Origin: Nematostella vectensis
Lineage: Eukaryota; Cnidaria; Anthozoa; Actiniaria; Edwardsiidae
Direction: 5' to 3'
Assembly: GCF_932526225.1 (NCBI RefSeq)
Contig: NC_064047.1
Location: 10,391,494 to 10,455,493 of the forward strand
Length of the DNA: 64,000 bases
In this document: piece after piece, positions 43,477 through 54,888 of the stretch
How the letters are laid out: each line of letters opens with the position of its first letter
Numbering within the stretch: position 1 is the first letter of the stretch
Notes under the pieces: model-generated
What the model saw: only the letters and a program-made list of their open reading frames with translations
Database searches by the model: none
What the model was told of the DNA's origin: nothing
Made by a program: the position numbers and the translations under genes

Positions 43477-44318
43477 TCAAATCTGGACAATACGATGTCT
43501 TTTTGGCCTTCCTATCATAGTATTCTCTTCCAAGAATCCAGAAGACGCTTGATGTGTCGTGAGTCCAAACCAATTATATAACTCGGTCCGCCAAGCCTGT
43601 AAACTCGAAGATATAGACTCCCATCTTGGCATTCGTTCTACCGAGTTTAATAACCGCCTCATGTGTCGAGGATCTACAACACCCGCGTACTCGAAGTGTT
43701 TTTGCTGAAGGAATGGCACGTGCATCATATCATCGTACTCGACCTCCTTCATGTTATCAATGTACATAGGAAGACCAAGCGAAACGAGCCAATCCTCAAG
43801 TGACGACAGATTCCCAACCGGGTCGGCACCGGAAAGCTGAGAACTAAAGTCACACGGAACCTAGACGGAGGAAACAATTTTGTTAGGTTATAACCACAAC
43901 AACGTGTCAGGAGAGAAGGGTAGATATATGAAAGGGGCAAGAACCCGGTATACGAGTTTTGGTTTACATGAAGTTAGAGCAATTTGATACAGCCGGATTG
44001 GCAACTTAAACCTGACAACTATATGAATACGTGAAAGCGACGAGAACCATATGCTTTTTTTTTCTCAAGTCAGATGAAGTTTGTATAATCGGGATCGGCA
44101 CCGGACGATTGAGAACTAAAGTCTATGATCTGTTTGATTTTGTGGGGTGAGGGGAGAGGGTGTCGCTTTTCTTTCAGTGGGAGGGGTGGACGGTTTCCGT
44201 AGGGGAGGGGGTGGCCGTCGTGCAACTTTAGGAGGAGCCATTGCTTTTTTGGGTGTGAATTCCTTTCCTATCGAGAGGTGCAGGTTTTTCACGTCATGGT
44301 AAAGTACTGACTTTCTCG
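43477..44318 (-). pseudogene. Broken inverted copy of the SASH1-like 3' end
   Basis: SAM exon: acceptor CCGTCTAG then 43,860 downward, collinear with 3,029-3,268. The stop TAG has become TGG, and seven bases are deleted, extending the frame by 51 codons to 43,477. 44,130-44,318 matches the start of the proline-rich exon but lacks the splice acceptor, has an early TGA and joins directly (about 44,120) to sequence equivalent to about 2,747. About 2.4 kb including the linker exon and the minisatellite is therefore missing. The copy cannot make a normal SASH1 C-terminus. Confidence 0.78.
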
Positions 44319-44349
44319 ACACAAAATCTTGAAGGCTTTGGGCGGGTTT

Positions 44350-44730
44350 ATAAGCAAAAGCAAAATGACGATGACGGAAATGATGATGATGATGACGATG
44401 ACGGTAATGATGATGACGATGACGGTAATGATTAAGACGATGACGGTAATGATGATGACGATGACGGTAATGATGATGAGGATGACAGTAATGATGACGT
44501 TAATAATGATGACGATGACGGTAATGATGATGACGATGACGGTAATGATGATGACGATAATGATTATGACGGTGACGGTAATGATGACGATGACGGTAAT
44601 GATGATGACGATAATGATGATGACGGTGGCGGCAATGATGATGACGATGACGGTAATGATGATGACGACGGTAATGATGATTACGATGACGGTAATGATG
44701 ATAACAATGACACGGTGGTGGTGATTAGTA
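44350..44730 (+). repeat. (GATGACGGTAAT)n microsatellite
   Basis: About 30 imperfect 12-bp units. The inverted equivalent begins the window at 1-60 (CATCATTACCATCATCGTC), so the palindromic arms extend at least to both of these points. Confidence 0.9.
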
Positions 44731-47259
44731 TGATGTTTGTAATTATGACGATAATTATATTTCGTGGTGATGGTAAAACTGATAGTTAATACGATGCTGT
44801 TGTGATTATGATTCTTGATGTATTACAATTATGATGATAATGTTGCGTTGATAACGATTATATTGTGCAATGAGCACTGAGAAAAAAATGGGCCTGAAGT
44901 ATTACCAAATATAAATATTTATTTTCCATACAGTATGATATCTATGACTTCTCCCGCATACTCCTAGAATCTTCAAGGCCTAGTAATCAAACCTAGTACA
45001 ATAGGGGTAAAAAGAAGGGCATAATATGCTAAAATAAGCATTTGGTCAAATTAACATATAAATTCTTACTATCACTATAGTTTTAAAAAGGAGCTTCAAC
45101 ACTCAGACTTGCCTATCAAATCAAATTAATTTAATTCCCTTTTTATAAAAAAAGACTCTTTGCACATATAATAGAGACTGATGAGAAAAAAAGGGCCCGA
45201 AGAATCACCAAATACGAAAAAATAGATATTTTCCATATGATATCTGTTCTAGTGAAGCTTGGAGCCTCTGGTACCCAGGGTATGACTATACTTCCATTCT
45301 CCTATTATCTCCAAGCCTAGTAATCAAACATGGTACAAGTTTACTTCATCTTCACAACCTGTGTCAGCACCCCCAATTAGACAAACCATTAGTCATCACC
45401 CCTTTGCCCTTACCATGCCTTTTCCTCACCCTAGTTTACACTCTTTGCCTTTTTTTTCATTAGACTGCACACACAATGAAATACCCCCTCAATGGCTATA
45501 CCTTGGCGTTAGAACCTGTGTATTTTGCACAATTTGTGTCACAAAACTTCCTTTGTTTGATAAAAAGAATCATGATGAAAACAGACCTGAATACAATGAA
45601 GTCCTTTGGGGATCTAACACCGAGGTGAACATACTCCCCTCATTGAATAAGCACATTAAATAGCCTCAAAAAAAGTGCCCCCTCTAGAATCCATTTTTAA
45701 AAATCAATTTTTTAAATAATCCATTTTTAATGACTGCCATCATAGCAAATCTATTGATTCTAGGATCAAATATAAGCATTTAAACATAGTACTTTCATGT
45801 AATGTCTCTTAATTGCATACAATAAACAGTGACTCGCGGCCATTCTGTATACGATTTAGCTTTATTTTTTTAATGAGACTCGCTGCCATTCTGTATAAGA
45901 TTCATTTTAGTTTCAATATCCCAGCTAAAATTTCTTCTTGGGGTATCTTCATTTCGAGTGTGAAAGCAAGATAAATCCAGGGAAATTCTGTGCAGTTGTA
46001 TGACTCGGTGAAACGTACAACTAAATAATTGGAGATCAATGTTATACTCTGTTAGAAGTGGCTTGCCCTTCCGCGTTCATTACAGTACGATTCAGTGAAG
46101 TCGTAAAAATAACCCTGCAAATGAGGTCTCTTGCCGATGAGAAACAACACAAATAGGATATATCTGACGCACTGTGTCAGTGAAATCCCTGCTTAAACAA
46201 ATAAGACTAAATCACTGCTAGCGGAGAGTTAAAAAGCGGCGTTCAACATGATTTTCTCGATTCGACGGAACCGCCATTTTGTTTTCCTACTCTGAGTTGA
46301 GGCGTGTCCGTGTGAGACTGGGCATAGAATACTCATCTCTGATTGGTTAATCAGATTGTTTATCAAATAAACCAAAAAATGGTAATGTTCCGCACTGCTT
46401 ATATCAATCTAGCCAAGAGAAAGCATAGATAAACTTTCAAATTCTGAAAAGGGAATTGAATTTTATTGAAATTGGAATTTTCTACAGATCTTTGAAATTT
46501 TTTCTGGCTGCGCGAAAGGAGATTGAATCGAGTGAACAATTCCAAGTTTGGGCGGGAAAATCTAAAACAAAGTATATCTGTTAAAATTCAGAGACGGCAA
46601 TACCACAAAATATTGGCAAAGTGTTTCTATTGCAATGCTACCCACAATTAAGCGAAGAATAATTTAAATCGAGAATTGTATGCGAAAAAAAAAAAGAAAA
46701 TATCGTTTTGTCGTAAACAGCGCGCGCTCGTGAGAATGTCGCCATTCTTGATTGCGAATGCAGCGCACTTACAATGCAAAAAACAATTCAAAAAACAATT
46801 CAAAAATATCTGCTAAATTTTGCAGATTTGTTTCATGAAGTTAAATAATCATTTGACTACCGGGTTGAGATATAAAGATGACGGTAAAAGTTGTAACCAA
46901 CGATCTTCAGCAAATAAATAAGAAAACATGAAGACGGGAACCGGTTTAGCGCGCTCATGTTTTTTTCATGTAATTTGGTTGACATCTCGATCTACGTCTA
47001 AATGACTCGACCCGGGCCTTTCAGTTCACTGCCTTTTTTCTTGACCAAAATACCTCAATGTTATATATTTGAGTTATTCGCGCGAACCCGCGTTTTAGAG
47101 GGTCCATACGAAACACATACCATTTGAAAGAAGAAAATATAAAGAATTGACAAAGTCTATCAACTCTGAAAGGTTATATGGACTTTAATCAGGTCTAGAT
47201 CACTATTAAGGTATCAATCACCCAGGTTTTCTATCAAACCTTTTTATGTAATATGTCTA
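44731..47259. other. Gene-poor intergenic DNA
   Basis: No supported gene. Diverged direct repeats of about 300 bp start at 44,878 (GAGAAAAAAATGGGCCTGAAG) and 45,184 (GAGAAAAAAAGGGCCCGAAG). A 60-bp tandem duplication (ACTCG(C/G)(T/G)GCCATTCTGTATA) is at 45,830-45,900. The 100-codon open stretch at 45,361 has no recognisable features. Confidence 0.4.
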
Positions 47260-47265
47260 TGGTGG

Positions 47266-47395
47266 GGATAGCCTACCTGCGCGCATTTTTTCTTCCCCTC
47301 CCCCTGCGGAGCGCGTTATCCAAGATGGCGGCTGGGTTATGCGAACTCCGTATTTTCGGGCCGGTTTTCGACTATCAAAGCCTACAGGTAGGCTA
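47266..47395. mobile_element. 130-bp MITE with TGGTGG target duplication
   Basis: Left end GGATAGCCTACCTG, right end CAGGTAGGCTA, flanked by TGGTGG at 47,260-47,265 and 47,396-47,401. It contains CCAAGATGGCGGC. Confidence 0.65.
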
Positions 47396-47401
47396 TGGTG
47401 G

Positions 47402-48775
47402 AGAAAGTAACTAATAGTTTTAGAGAGTGTTACTTTTAATAGAAAGATTCACAAATATAAACAAACTATCAACAATGGTCAACATTCTCCTCAATAAGGC
47501 ATAAGCCATAGAGATAAAGTTCGATACCACACCGTTCGCCCATACATGTCTTGAGCTCAGTTAGTGAGTACCACCTACACCAAGGCTAACTTGTAGCTAA
47601 GCTCCCAATCAGCAAGTGGGCTGAGCATTTATCGGGTTGATTGAGCCATACCAGCTTACGAAGCACTAAAGGTATTTTAGCAACACTCCGTTCTAGAATT
47701 CAAGTAGCACCGATCTGTCATCTGCAATGGGAAATCCCTGGTTGTCCTGTATGTGTGAGTAAAAAGATCCAAGTGGATGGATCCCTGAAGGGGGCTATCC
47801 AATAATTTCAATATTGACCAACACAAAAAAAAACCCACAATCCTTCCTCTGTCATGTGACCAACAATCCTTGCTCTAATGTCACGTGACCTGCCTTTGAG
47901 CATCGTGCCCTTCATGATTGGGATCGACTGTCATTCAGTCACATGTTACAGTGACAGGCCGTGCCAGGTTGTACTGGCCCAGACCTCTCCATTCTTCCCA
48001 AAGCTTGTATTTCTTAAGTGTGTGCCAAAAGTAAATGAAACAGGTGAGATAATCTCATCATTGTTTCATTTAGCTTATATTTTGTTAAAGCACTACCAGT
48101 AAAACTGTGAGCAGCAGAAATATTTATTAAATGATTGTTCATACCAACCACACACAAGATTTTAACAAGTTTTGACAAGTTTCAGTTGACTAAATTCTAA
48201 CTTCTGATTTGCTAGAAGATAATTAATAAAAACATGATACATATATTTTTGATGCTCACCCTTTTACTGTTGTGCTGTAACTAATTGAGGTTAGGAAAGA
48301 AATTAAGGTAATAATAGCACTCACATTCATATCATAGGGATAAATCACAACAATTTTAAATCAAACATTTTGGTTGAGAATTAAAGCATAAAAATATTGT
48401 AGAAATAATCATTCATGCCCTCATCTACTTAAGCATCATCACAAAATACTATGAGACGAGCAGAGATATAGGCATCCCCAAAGTCCCCCCCCCCCCTTAA
48501 GTTATTTATGATTGCCTTGTTATTTTTATCACATGATTACATTTATTTTAACCAAATTTGGGAACCACTCAGAAGAACATGCTAATAGCTCTTTTTTCAC
48601 AAAATCTAATATTGTATAACAGTTTCAGCATTTTGTACAGCCAATTTTTTTAAATGAAAGCAAATGATTTTAATAATAAGATAGATTTGATTTAAGGATA
48701 CTATTTGCATGTAGAAATTATATTTTTTTCATTTGAATAGCTAATGCACACAATTACACACAAAAGACACAGTTG
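47402..48775. other. Intergenic DNA, no gene seen
   Basis: AT-rich. The 74-codon open stretch at 47,878 lacks supporting features. Confidence 0.35.
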
Positions 48776-48779
48776 TGGC

Positions 48780-49706
48780 TTTTCTCCCATATGTGTAAGA
48801 GCTTATGACTTTTGAGGTGTGCAGCCAGTGTTCAGCATTTACTAGGCATTTATCACACAAAGGACAGAGATTAGTCTTTTCTCATGCATGCGAAAGAGCA
48901 CGACTTTTGAGGTATCTAGCCTGTGCAAAGCATTTACCACACAAAGGACAGAGATTAGTCTTTTCTCATGCATGCGAAAGAGCACGACTTTTGAGGTATC
49001 TAGCCTGTGCAAAGCATTTACCACACAAAGGACAGAGATTAGTCTTTTCTCATGCATGTGAAAGAGCATGACTTTTGAGGTATCTAGCCTGTGCAAAGCA
49101 TTTACCACACAAAGGACACAGATGACTTTTCTCCTGTAAGTGTAAGAGCATGTCTTTTGAGGTCTCCAGCCTGTGCAAAGCATTTATTACACTGAGGACA
49201 CTGATGCAGTTTTTCTCCTGTATGTGTAAGAGCATGTCTTTTGAGGTGTCCAGTTTGTGCAAAGCATTTAATACACTGAGGACACTGATGCGGTTTTTCT
49301 CCCGTATGTGTAAGAGCATGTTTCTCGAAGTTTGAAAAATGGGCAAAGCATTTACCACACTGCGGACACTGATGTGGCTTTTCTCCTCTATGTATTAGAG
49401 TATGGGGTTTGAGGATTCCAGCCCGTGTTGCTTACATTTGAACGGCCTTTTACCAAAATGTGTTCTTCTGTGCATGTTTCGATGTCCAGACCGGCTGAAG
49501 CATTTACCACAGATGTCACACTCGAAACTCTTTTTTCCACGTGCCCGTTGTCTTTCGTCAAGTCCTTCACTCTCCTGTGTATACTCGGTAGAATTCTCCT
49601 CAATGCGCAACTGATCATCAGTGGGTTTTCCAGGTTCGTTATATAAGTGATTGATATCTTGTGAGTTAACTTCGGCACTTCGTGTGTTGTGTTTCGAGGA
49701 CGCCAT
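48780..49706 (-). pseudogene. Decayed C2H2 zinc-finger gene
   Basis: From ATG at 49,706 (MASSKHNTRSAEVNSQ) an acidic N-terminus leads to a first finger, FECDICGKCFSRSGHRNMHRRTH, and a truncated second one (RPFKCKQ). The frame then shifts. The next fingers read HRGEKPHQCPQCGKCF, HTGEKPHQCPQCIKCF and GEKLHQCPQCNKCFAQAG. A second shift falls at about 49,125. The last fingers (NLCPLCGKCFAQARYLKSRALSHA) are three near-identical 84-bp tandem copies (48,840-49,080), each with TGA at the Gly position of the TGEK linker. The final finger is degenerate. C2H2 proteins bind nucleic acid. This locus cannot encode a continuous protein from this DNA. Confidence 0.7.
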
Positions 49707-51368
49707 TCCGAAGCTTTGAAGTGATGCATTCTGGGACACAGGAAACAAAGGCTACCCAACAATAAAACTCCAACAGCGCGTTGATAAGGATGTTGTGGCT
49801 CCTCTTTGCATTGGCTATGAACATATATAAACTTCAAGTTAAGGTTATACGTCCTTCTCGCAAACATTTAGAATCAGGCCCGAGGGAAATCTAATAGTTT
49901 AGGTGGTGGCACGTATTAGTATTGTATAGGTAAAAAATATGTTAAAGTATTTTATACTATTTTAATTTGTACCCTTTTTCTTGCATGTAAACTTTTTTTT
50001 AATCAATCGGAGCCAGCGCGACCGTAAGCTAGGTGCGGAGCTCCATAGGTATAAAAATATTGTATAGGCGACTCGGCTTTTGTGGTCATCACGCGGGTAG
50101 CCTGTGCTTGCCAGAATACTTTGCATAAACCCTGCTAGCAGAGCTTCCTTCTCGTTTGTTTCTATCAGTTCACTTATCCGTGACGGGAAGCCTGTTCTTT
50201 CGCGTTCTCGGTCGTTTAACCTGGTTTGTATGGTTTGGATAAAATTGCGCGCGTAATAATGATTTTTATTCCTTGACGGGGCGAAAACATCCTCCAACCA
50301 CTGATCTGGTGCATATCAATATTTGGGTGACCTTAAATCTCGCTCGGCCAATCTCTAGGAGGCCTGGGTCTAAGGGTTTTTCAAGACTTGTGTGATAAAG
50401 ATTTGACCAAGCGATAAAGTTTTTTTGACACAATTTTGCCTCGAGTCTTAAATTGAAAGGAATCAGCATTTTTCACCATGTTTTTTGGAGATCAGGGAGC
50501 GGGAAAACTTTAGCTCTTCTAAATATGGGCATCAATGCCCATATAAGGCAATGCATACGAAGGACACTATCCGTGGGGAATATGTTTGATATGAAACTCG
50601 AGCTGGTGAGTATTTTACCCTACCTGGTCGATTTTTTTGTATCCCCGGTACCTTTTGAGTTTTCGAGACTCTCCCTGGCAGAGTTCTCCCTTCAATGGTG
50701 GAATTTCACTCTGATCTGGCGGGAAATGTTCCCCAGAACGAAAATAAAAAAAAAAAAAAAACTTGGGAAATTCTACCGAATGAAGTGGTAAAAAAAAAAC
50801 GACGTAATAAGATATATATAGCCTTTATTTGACGAGTTTTGTAGATTTAGACAATACAAACAGATAACACCAACGGCATACTATCATTTTCTAGATTCAT
50901 TACTGATATTTGTTTCTAGAATCAAGAAGGAGATGTTCTTTGCGAATACACACTCACTGTCACCAAGAATGAACAATAAATAGTTCACTGGTCGTCGCTG
51001 AAGAGTTTTACTTGCTTCACTAATGATCTATGAGGTTGCACCAAATGCCTTTTTACACAATAAAAGATAAAAGCAGCATACAGCATACAGTAGATTGTCG
51101 ACTCTAAAGGTATAAAGAACATAAGGAAAAGTTAGGGATGAAGAATAGACCACGGACCTACAAAGAAAAGAGAGGCGAACCAGGATATGGGTCAGTCTCT
51201 CGTAATCCTCCGGGAAAATGACATCTAATTTAATTAAATTTAATTAATATAATATTAATATAATATGATTTTTATTGAAGAAATAGTCAACAAAAACACT
51301 CGGAATACTGAAATATAATTTGAACTTGTGTCTTGACTGTTTCCTCAAGAAAGCTAGTTATATTACTA
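49707..51368. other. Intergenic DNA, no supported gene
   Basis: Short open stretches (49,962-50,297 minus; 50,453-50,791 plus) have no recognisable domain. The latter contains RSGSGKT followed by CTG|GTGAGT, which could be a chance P-loop-like exon. Confidence 0.35.
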
Positions 51369-51370
51369 TA

Positions 51371-52747
51371 CAGTGGAACCTCTATAAACGGACCTCTACT
51401 AAGCGGACACCCTCTATTCAGCGGACGCCAACCAAAGTCCCGATTTTTTGCCACTTAAATTCAGTAAATGATACCTCCATTAAGCGGACACCTCTATTAA
51501 GCGGACGCAGACACATATCACGGTCCTGTCTTAAACAATCTCTGTATTTTTTACCTTTATTCAGCGGACACTGTCGTTACGTTTTTCGAGAATTCTTATA
51601 ATAATTTCATGGAACCGGCCAAACCACATAACCATTAACGATACACTTTGCTTAGAAACTTTATTTTACAAAAAGTAAGCAAAATACGCTGAGACTTGTA
51701 CAGCTCTTATTGAAAAATACCTATTCCAATATCAAGATAATCTTTCTTCCGAAGAATTCGACCTCGAAGACCCAGCCTTTAGATTCCGGCATTATTGCAA
51801 ATTGGAAGATCCATTACAAAAAGCGAATGCTCCGATTTATCTGTAGCGAAGTTTCATCTACAATAACTGCGTCGGAAATTGTGAAGCCAATCGACGTGCT
51901 CATGTCAATAGAGTGGGGTAAGCAGGCGTGGGATGAAGTACAGGAAAGCACTATCATTAAGTGCTTTAAGAGCACTGGTCTTTACCCTGATACTGAACCT
52001 GTAGACGACGATCCGTTTGAGGGAGAAGACCTTGTACAACATGAACAAATCGACACCATGTTAGCAACGCTAGGTGCTCCCTGTACCGCACAGGAATTTT
52101 TAGATATTGATGCTAACGAGCGAACCTGTCAGCTAGCTTTAGATCCAACCCGTGCAGACTGGAGAGACCAGGCCAGGGAGATTCTATTTGATCAGGACGA
52201 TATGACTCAGGAGGAAGATGAAACAAATAGTGATGACAATGAACCCGACGTACAGATAGTAGGGACAAAGGAGACGACCCTGACATTAGCAGAAGCTACA
52301 TTGCATGGTGAACGTCTTTGTCAATTCGCCCAAGACAAAGGGCACGAGGAACTGTCTCTTGTTTTTGCTCGCTCAAATGACATTCTGTATTCTTTACAAT
52401 TAGCAGGACAAAAGAAGCAAACTACGGTAGATAGCTTTTTTAAATAGGGATCGCAGTCTCTACCTTTTGACTTCATAATTTGTAACTTCGTGTACACTTC
52501 GCCATTGTTTTGTTTCAGGTGTTATACAGTACACCAAATGCTGTAGACAATCGCGTCTCAAGCAATATGAAAATTGCGCAAACAATATACGGAGACTGCT
52601 AGTTTTGCACTCTAAGGTAGTTAAAGTCAATAAAAAATGTGTTTACTCTCGAATTTGATCGAAAAAAAGTCGACCTCCATTAAGCGGACACCTCTATATA
52701 ACACTTTTCACGTTCCCAAGGGTGTCCGTTATATAGAGGTTCCACTC
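51371..52747 (+). mobile_element. Tigger/pogo-type DNA transposon, internally deleted
   Basis: Starts CAGTGGAACCTCTATA and ends TATAGAGGTTCCACTC, flanked by TA (51,369-51,370 and 52,748-52,749). Subterminal direct repeats CCTCTATT(A/C)AGCGGAC are abundant at the left end (51,390-51,560) and recur at 52,675. At 1.38 kb it is about half the length of a complete Tigger and keeps only the C-terminal half of the transposase. Confidence 0.85.
51710..52447 (+). pseudogene. C-terminal fragment of Tigger/pogo DDE transposase
   Basis: The first block, IIFLPKNSTSKTQPLDSGII, is the conserved region around the third catalytic Asp of the DDE_1 family. It is followed by NWKIHYKKRMLRFI and an acidic C-terminus. 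The HTH DNA-binding domains and the first two catalytic aspartates are absent, so the apparent Met start is not original. The remaining 245 codons are open, which suggests a recent internal deletion rather than slow decay. Confidence 0.82.
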
Positions 52748-52749
52748 TA

Positions 52750-54560
52750 TTTATATTAGCCTTGTGGGGAATACTGGCAAAGGAAGGAAGTCCCTCGAGA
52801 GAAAGACTTTAAATTATATTTCATTTTTTCCGATGGATCACGAGATACTGTCCCATATCCTGATTCGCTGTGGAGAAAAGGACACGAATAGGAAAAGTCA
52901 ATTTTTTTTGTATTAAAATATTGCATAATTCAAGAGAACGGGATTTTGTAATTTTTTTGTTTTTCTGAGACAACACAGAAAATACTACAATTGCCAAACA
53001 CAGATTTGTTTGTTTGCTAGATAATGGGTATCCTGTGGCGAAAGGGAAGCTCTGACAGATTTAAGTTTTATTTGCGGCCATCTTGAATCTTTGAATCTTT
53101 TCGAAATAAGTCGCTATTGAAGGTTTTCACTTTTCTGTCCGGGTATTATTATTTTTTTTTTTTACGGTTAATGTTAAACCCCGTTGAAGCCATCCTATCC
53201 GAAATATATATATTTTATAGTATATTTTTCTAATTTTCATTCCTGCTTCTGTTTCAAACATGGAGACATGTTTACCTGAGTTAGGAATGCTGGTAGCATT
53301 TGTTGTTTTCAAAGCAATTCCCCATCAAAATGCATCCAGCCTTCGGTACGTCCACAACTTCCATGAGGGAGAGGTCTTTGCTACACGGGTCAGCTGTAAA
53401 TCAAATAAGACAAACCAATCAGAGTCAGACATTTCTTTGGCCTGCCAGTATCTATTTCTTCCTTCTCGTACTTCCTTCCTTCATTCAAATACGGATGAAA
53501 ACAGCTTGAGATTTAAAACAAATGTAAAACCTGGATTTTTCAGATAAGGGATATTAATCTGAAAGTCTCCCCTCATATCAAACTGCGTTTGCGCTCTTTA
53601 TTCCTTTTCTCAAGGCAAAAGATGCAAAAGAACTCCAAGGGATTCTGTACATCTCCAGTATCTGCCGAGATACTAGCCAAATCGATTGTGATGTACGTAT
53701 GTCCGTACTTATACACCTATTTCTCCGTTTTCACTTACAACGTTTTTTAATAAGGTATATACTAACATAGCCGTTACATGCCGCCAATTATTGGGGGGGG
53801 GGGCACGATACGGAAACAACAAAGGAAGGCACAGCCACGCCCCTACTGCCCATTTCCTTATATATTTTTTTAAATATTGGGGGGGGGGGCACTTACTCCC
53901 AGTGCCCCACCCCTTGCTCTACCCTAACTAACAAGCAGTTAGTCGCATGTGAAGCGAGACTGATCAAGTTCAGCAATGTAATTCTCCCTTACGATTTCAA
54001 AATTGTGATTTCCATTATAATCCGCCAATAACAGGGCGGAAAGAAAAAAATTCTGGGTGATCGGCGAGGCAAATTTCTAGAGTGCCTGGAAAAATGCATA
54101 GTGAGCATGAGGAAACCCCGGTGGTGGAAGTATATAATTTTTATTATGGAAGCATCTTCAGGAACCCAGGGCGTCTAGGTCAACGTAACAAGGCGCGAGA
54201 ACGAGGTGGAACAAGGAGGAGGGGGCGGGAGAGAAGAGCTGACCTCGACGCCCCGGATTCCCGAGAATGTTACGTAATTATTTCACTGGTATACTTGTCT
54301 GGTAGCACTTGGGAATGGCGGGGTCTATGACGTCATCCCAACAACAGCTACTAGGGCATAGGAATTGAATAGCAGGGTTTCCATTACAGGCCTCTCGGGC
54401 TGGGGGTGGAACAGAGGCACATGTGGACGGGCGAACGCTGCGTCGATACGGGATATACGCTGGTGAAAATATTAAATTATCGAATTATATAAAGCAATAG
54501 CTGTGGTTGTTCCAATGGTCTTAAATACAATGGCGAACGCGCGGGAAACCTGTAATATGC
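52750..54560. other. Intergenic DNA, no supported gene
   Basis: Holds a duplicated ATTGGGGGGGGGGCAC phrase (53,789 and 53,877) and a CRE-like TGACGTCA at about 54,328. Open stretches at 53,260 and 54,082 lack features. Confidence 0.35.
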
Positions 54561-54567
54561 TAAAACG

Positions 54568-54888
54568 TTAGGGTCTGGGGCTATTTTTCAAAATGGCGGG
54601 CTGCAAAATCATAGTGATACACAAAAAGTAGTGCAAGTTTACGTGGAAACTCTCGACGTACAGAGGTACATGTACATGGTTGTACATGTACACATTTGTA
54701 CATGTTATGTACAAATAAGGAATTGACTGAGCAAGCCCTCCGCCCTTGGCTCCAAGCCCTGGATTCCATATTTCCACAGGGTGCCCATGCTCCCCAAATA
54801 TGAGACTGAACGTGTATTCCCGTTTGTCAAACTCACCAGACTCAGTGAAGACAAGAACGAGCGAGAGGACCAGCACGGATCGATACAT
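54568..54888 (-). CDS. Possible first exon of a secreted protein
   Basis: Begins MYRSVLVLSLVLVFTESGEF, a good signal peptide, then DKREYTFSLIFGEHGHPVEIW. The remainder of the 106-codon frame (YMYNHVHVPLYVES...) overlaps a TGTACATG-rich stretch and looks noncoding, so splicing after the first 40-50 codons is likely. No clear GTAAGT donor was found. The identity is unknown. Confidence 0.3.
   Translation of the reverse strand: MYRSVLVLSLVLVFTESGEFDKREYTFSLIFGEHGHPVEIWNPGLGAKGGGLAQSIPYLYITCTNVYMYNHVHVPLYVESFHVNLHYFLCITMILQPAILKNSPRP

Noticed and set aside
44329-44724. 131-aa Met/Thr-rich protein
   Set aside because: Translation of the GATGACGGTAAT microsatellite.
50453-50791. P-loop ATPase exon (RSGSGKT)
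   Set aside because: The Walker A pattern lacks the first Gly, and no neighbouring exon or further motif is seen. Retained only as a remark.
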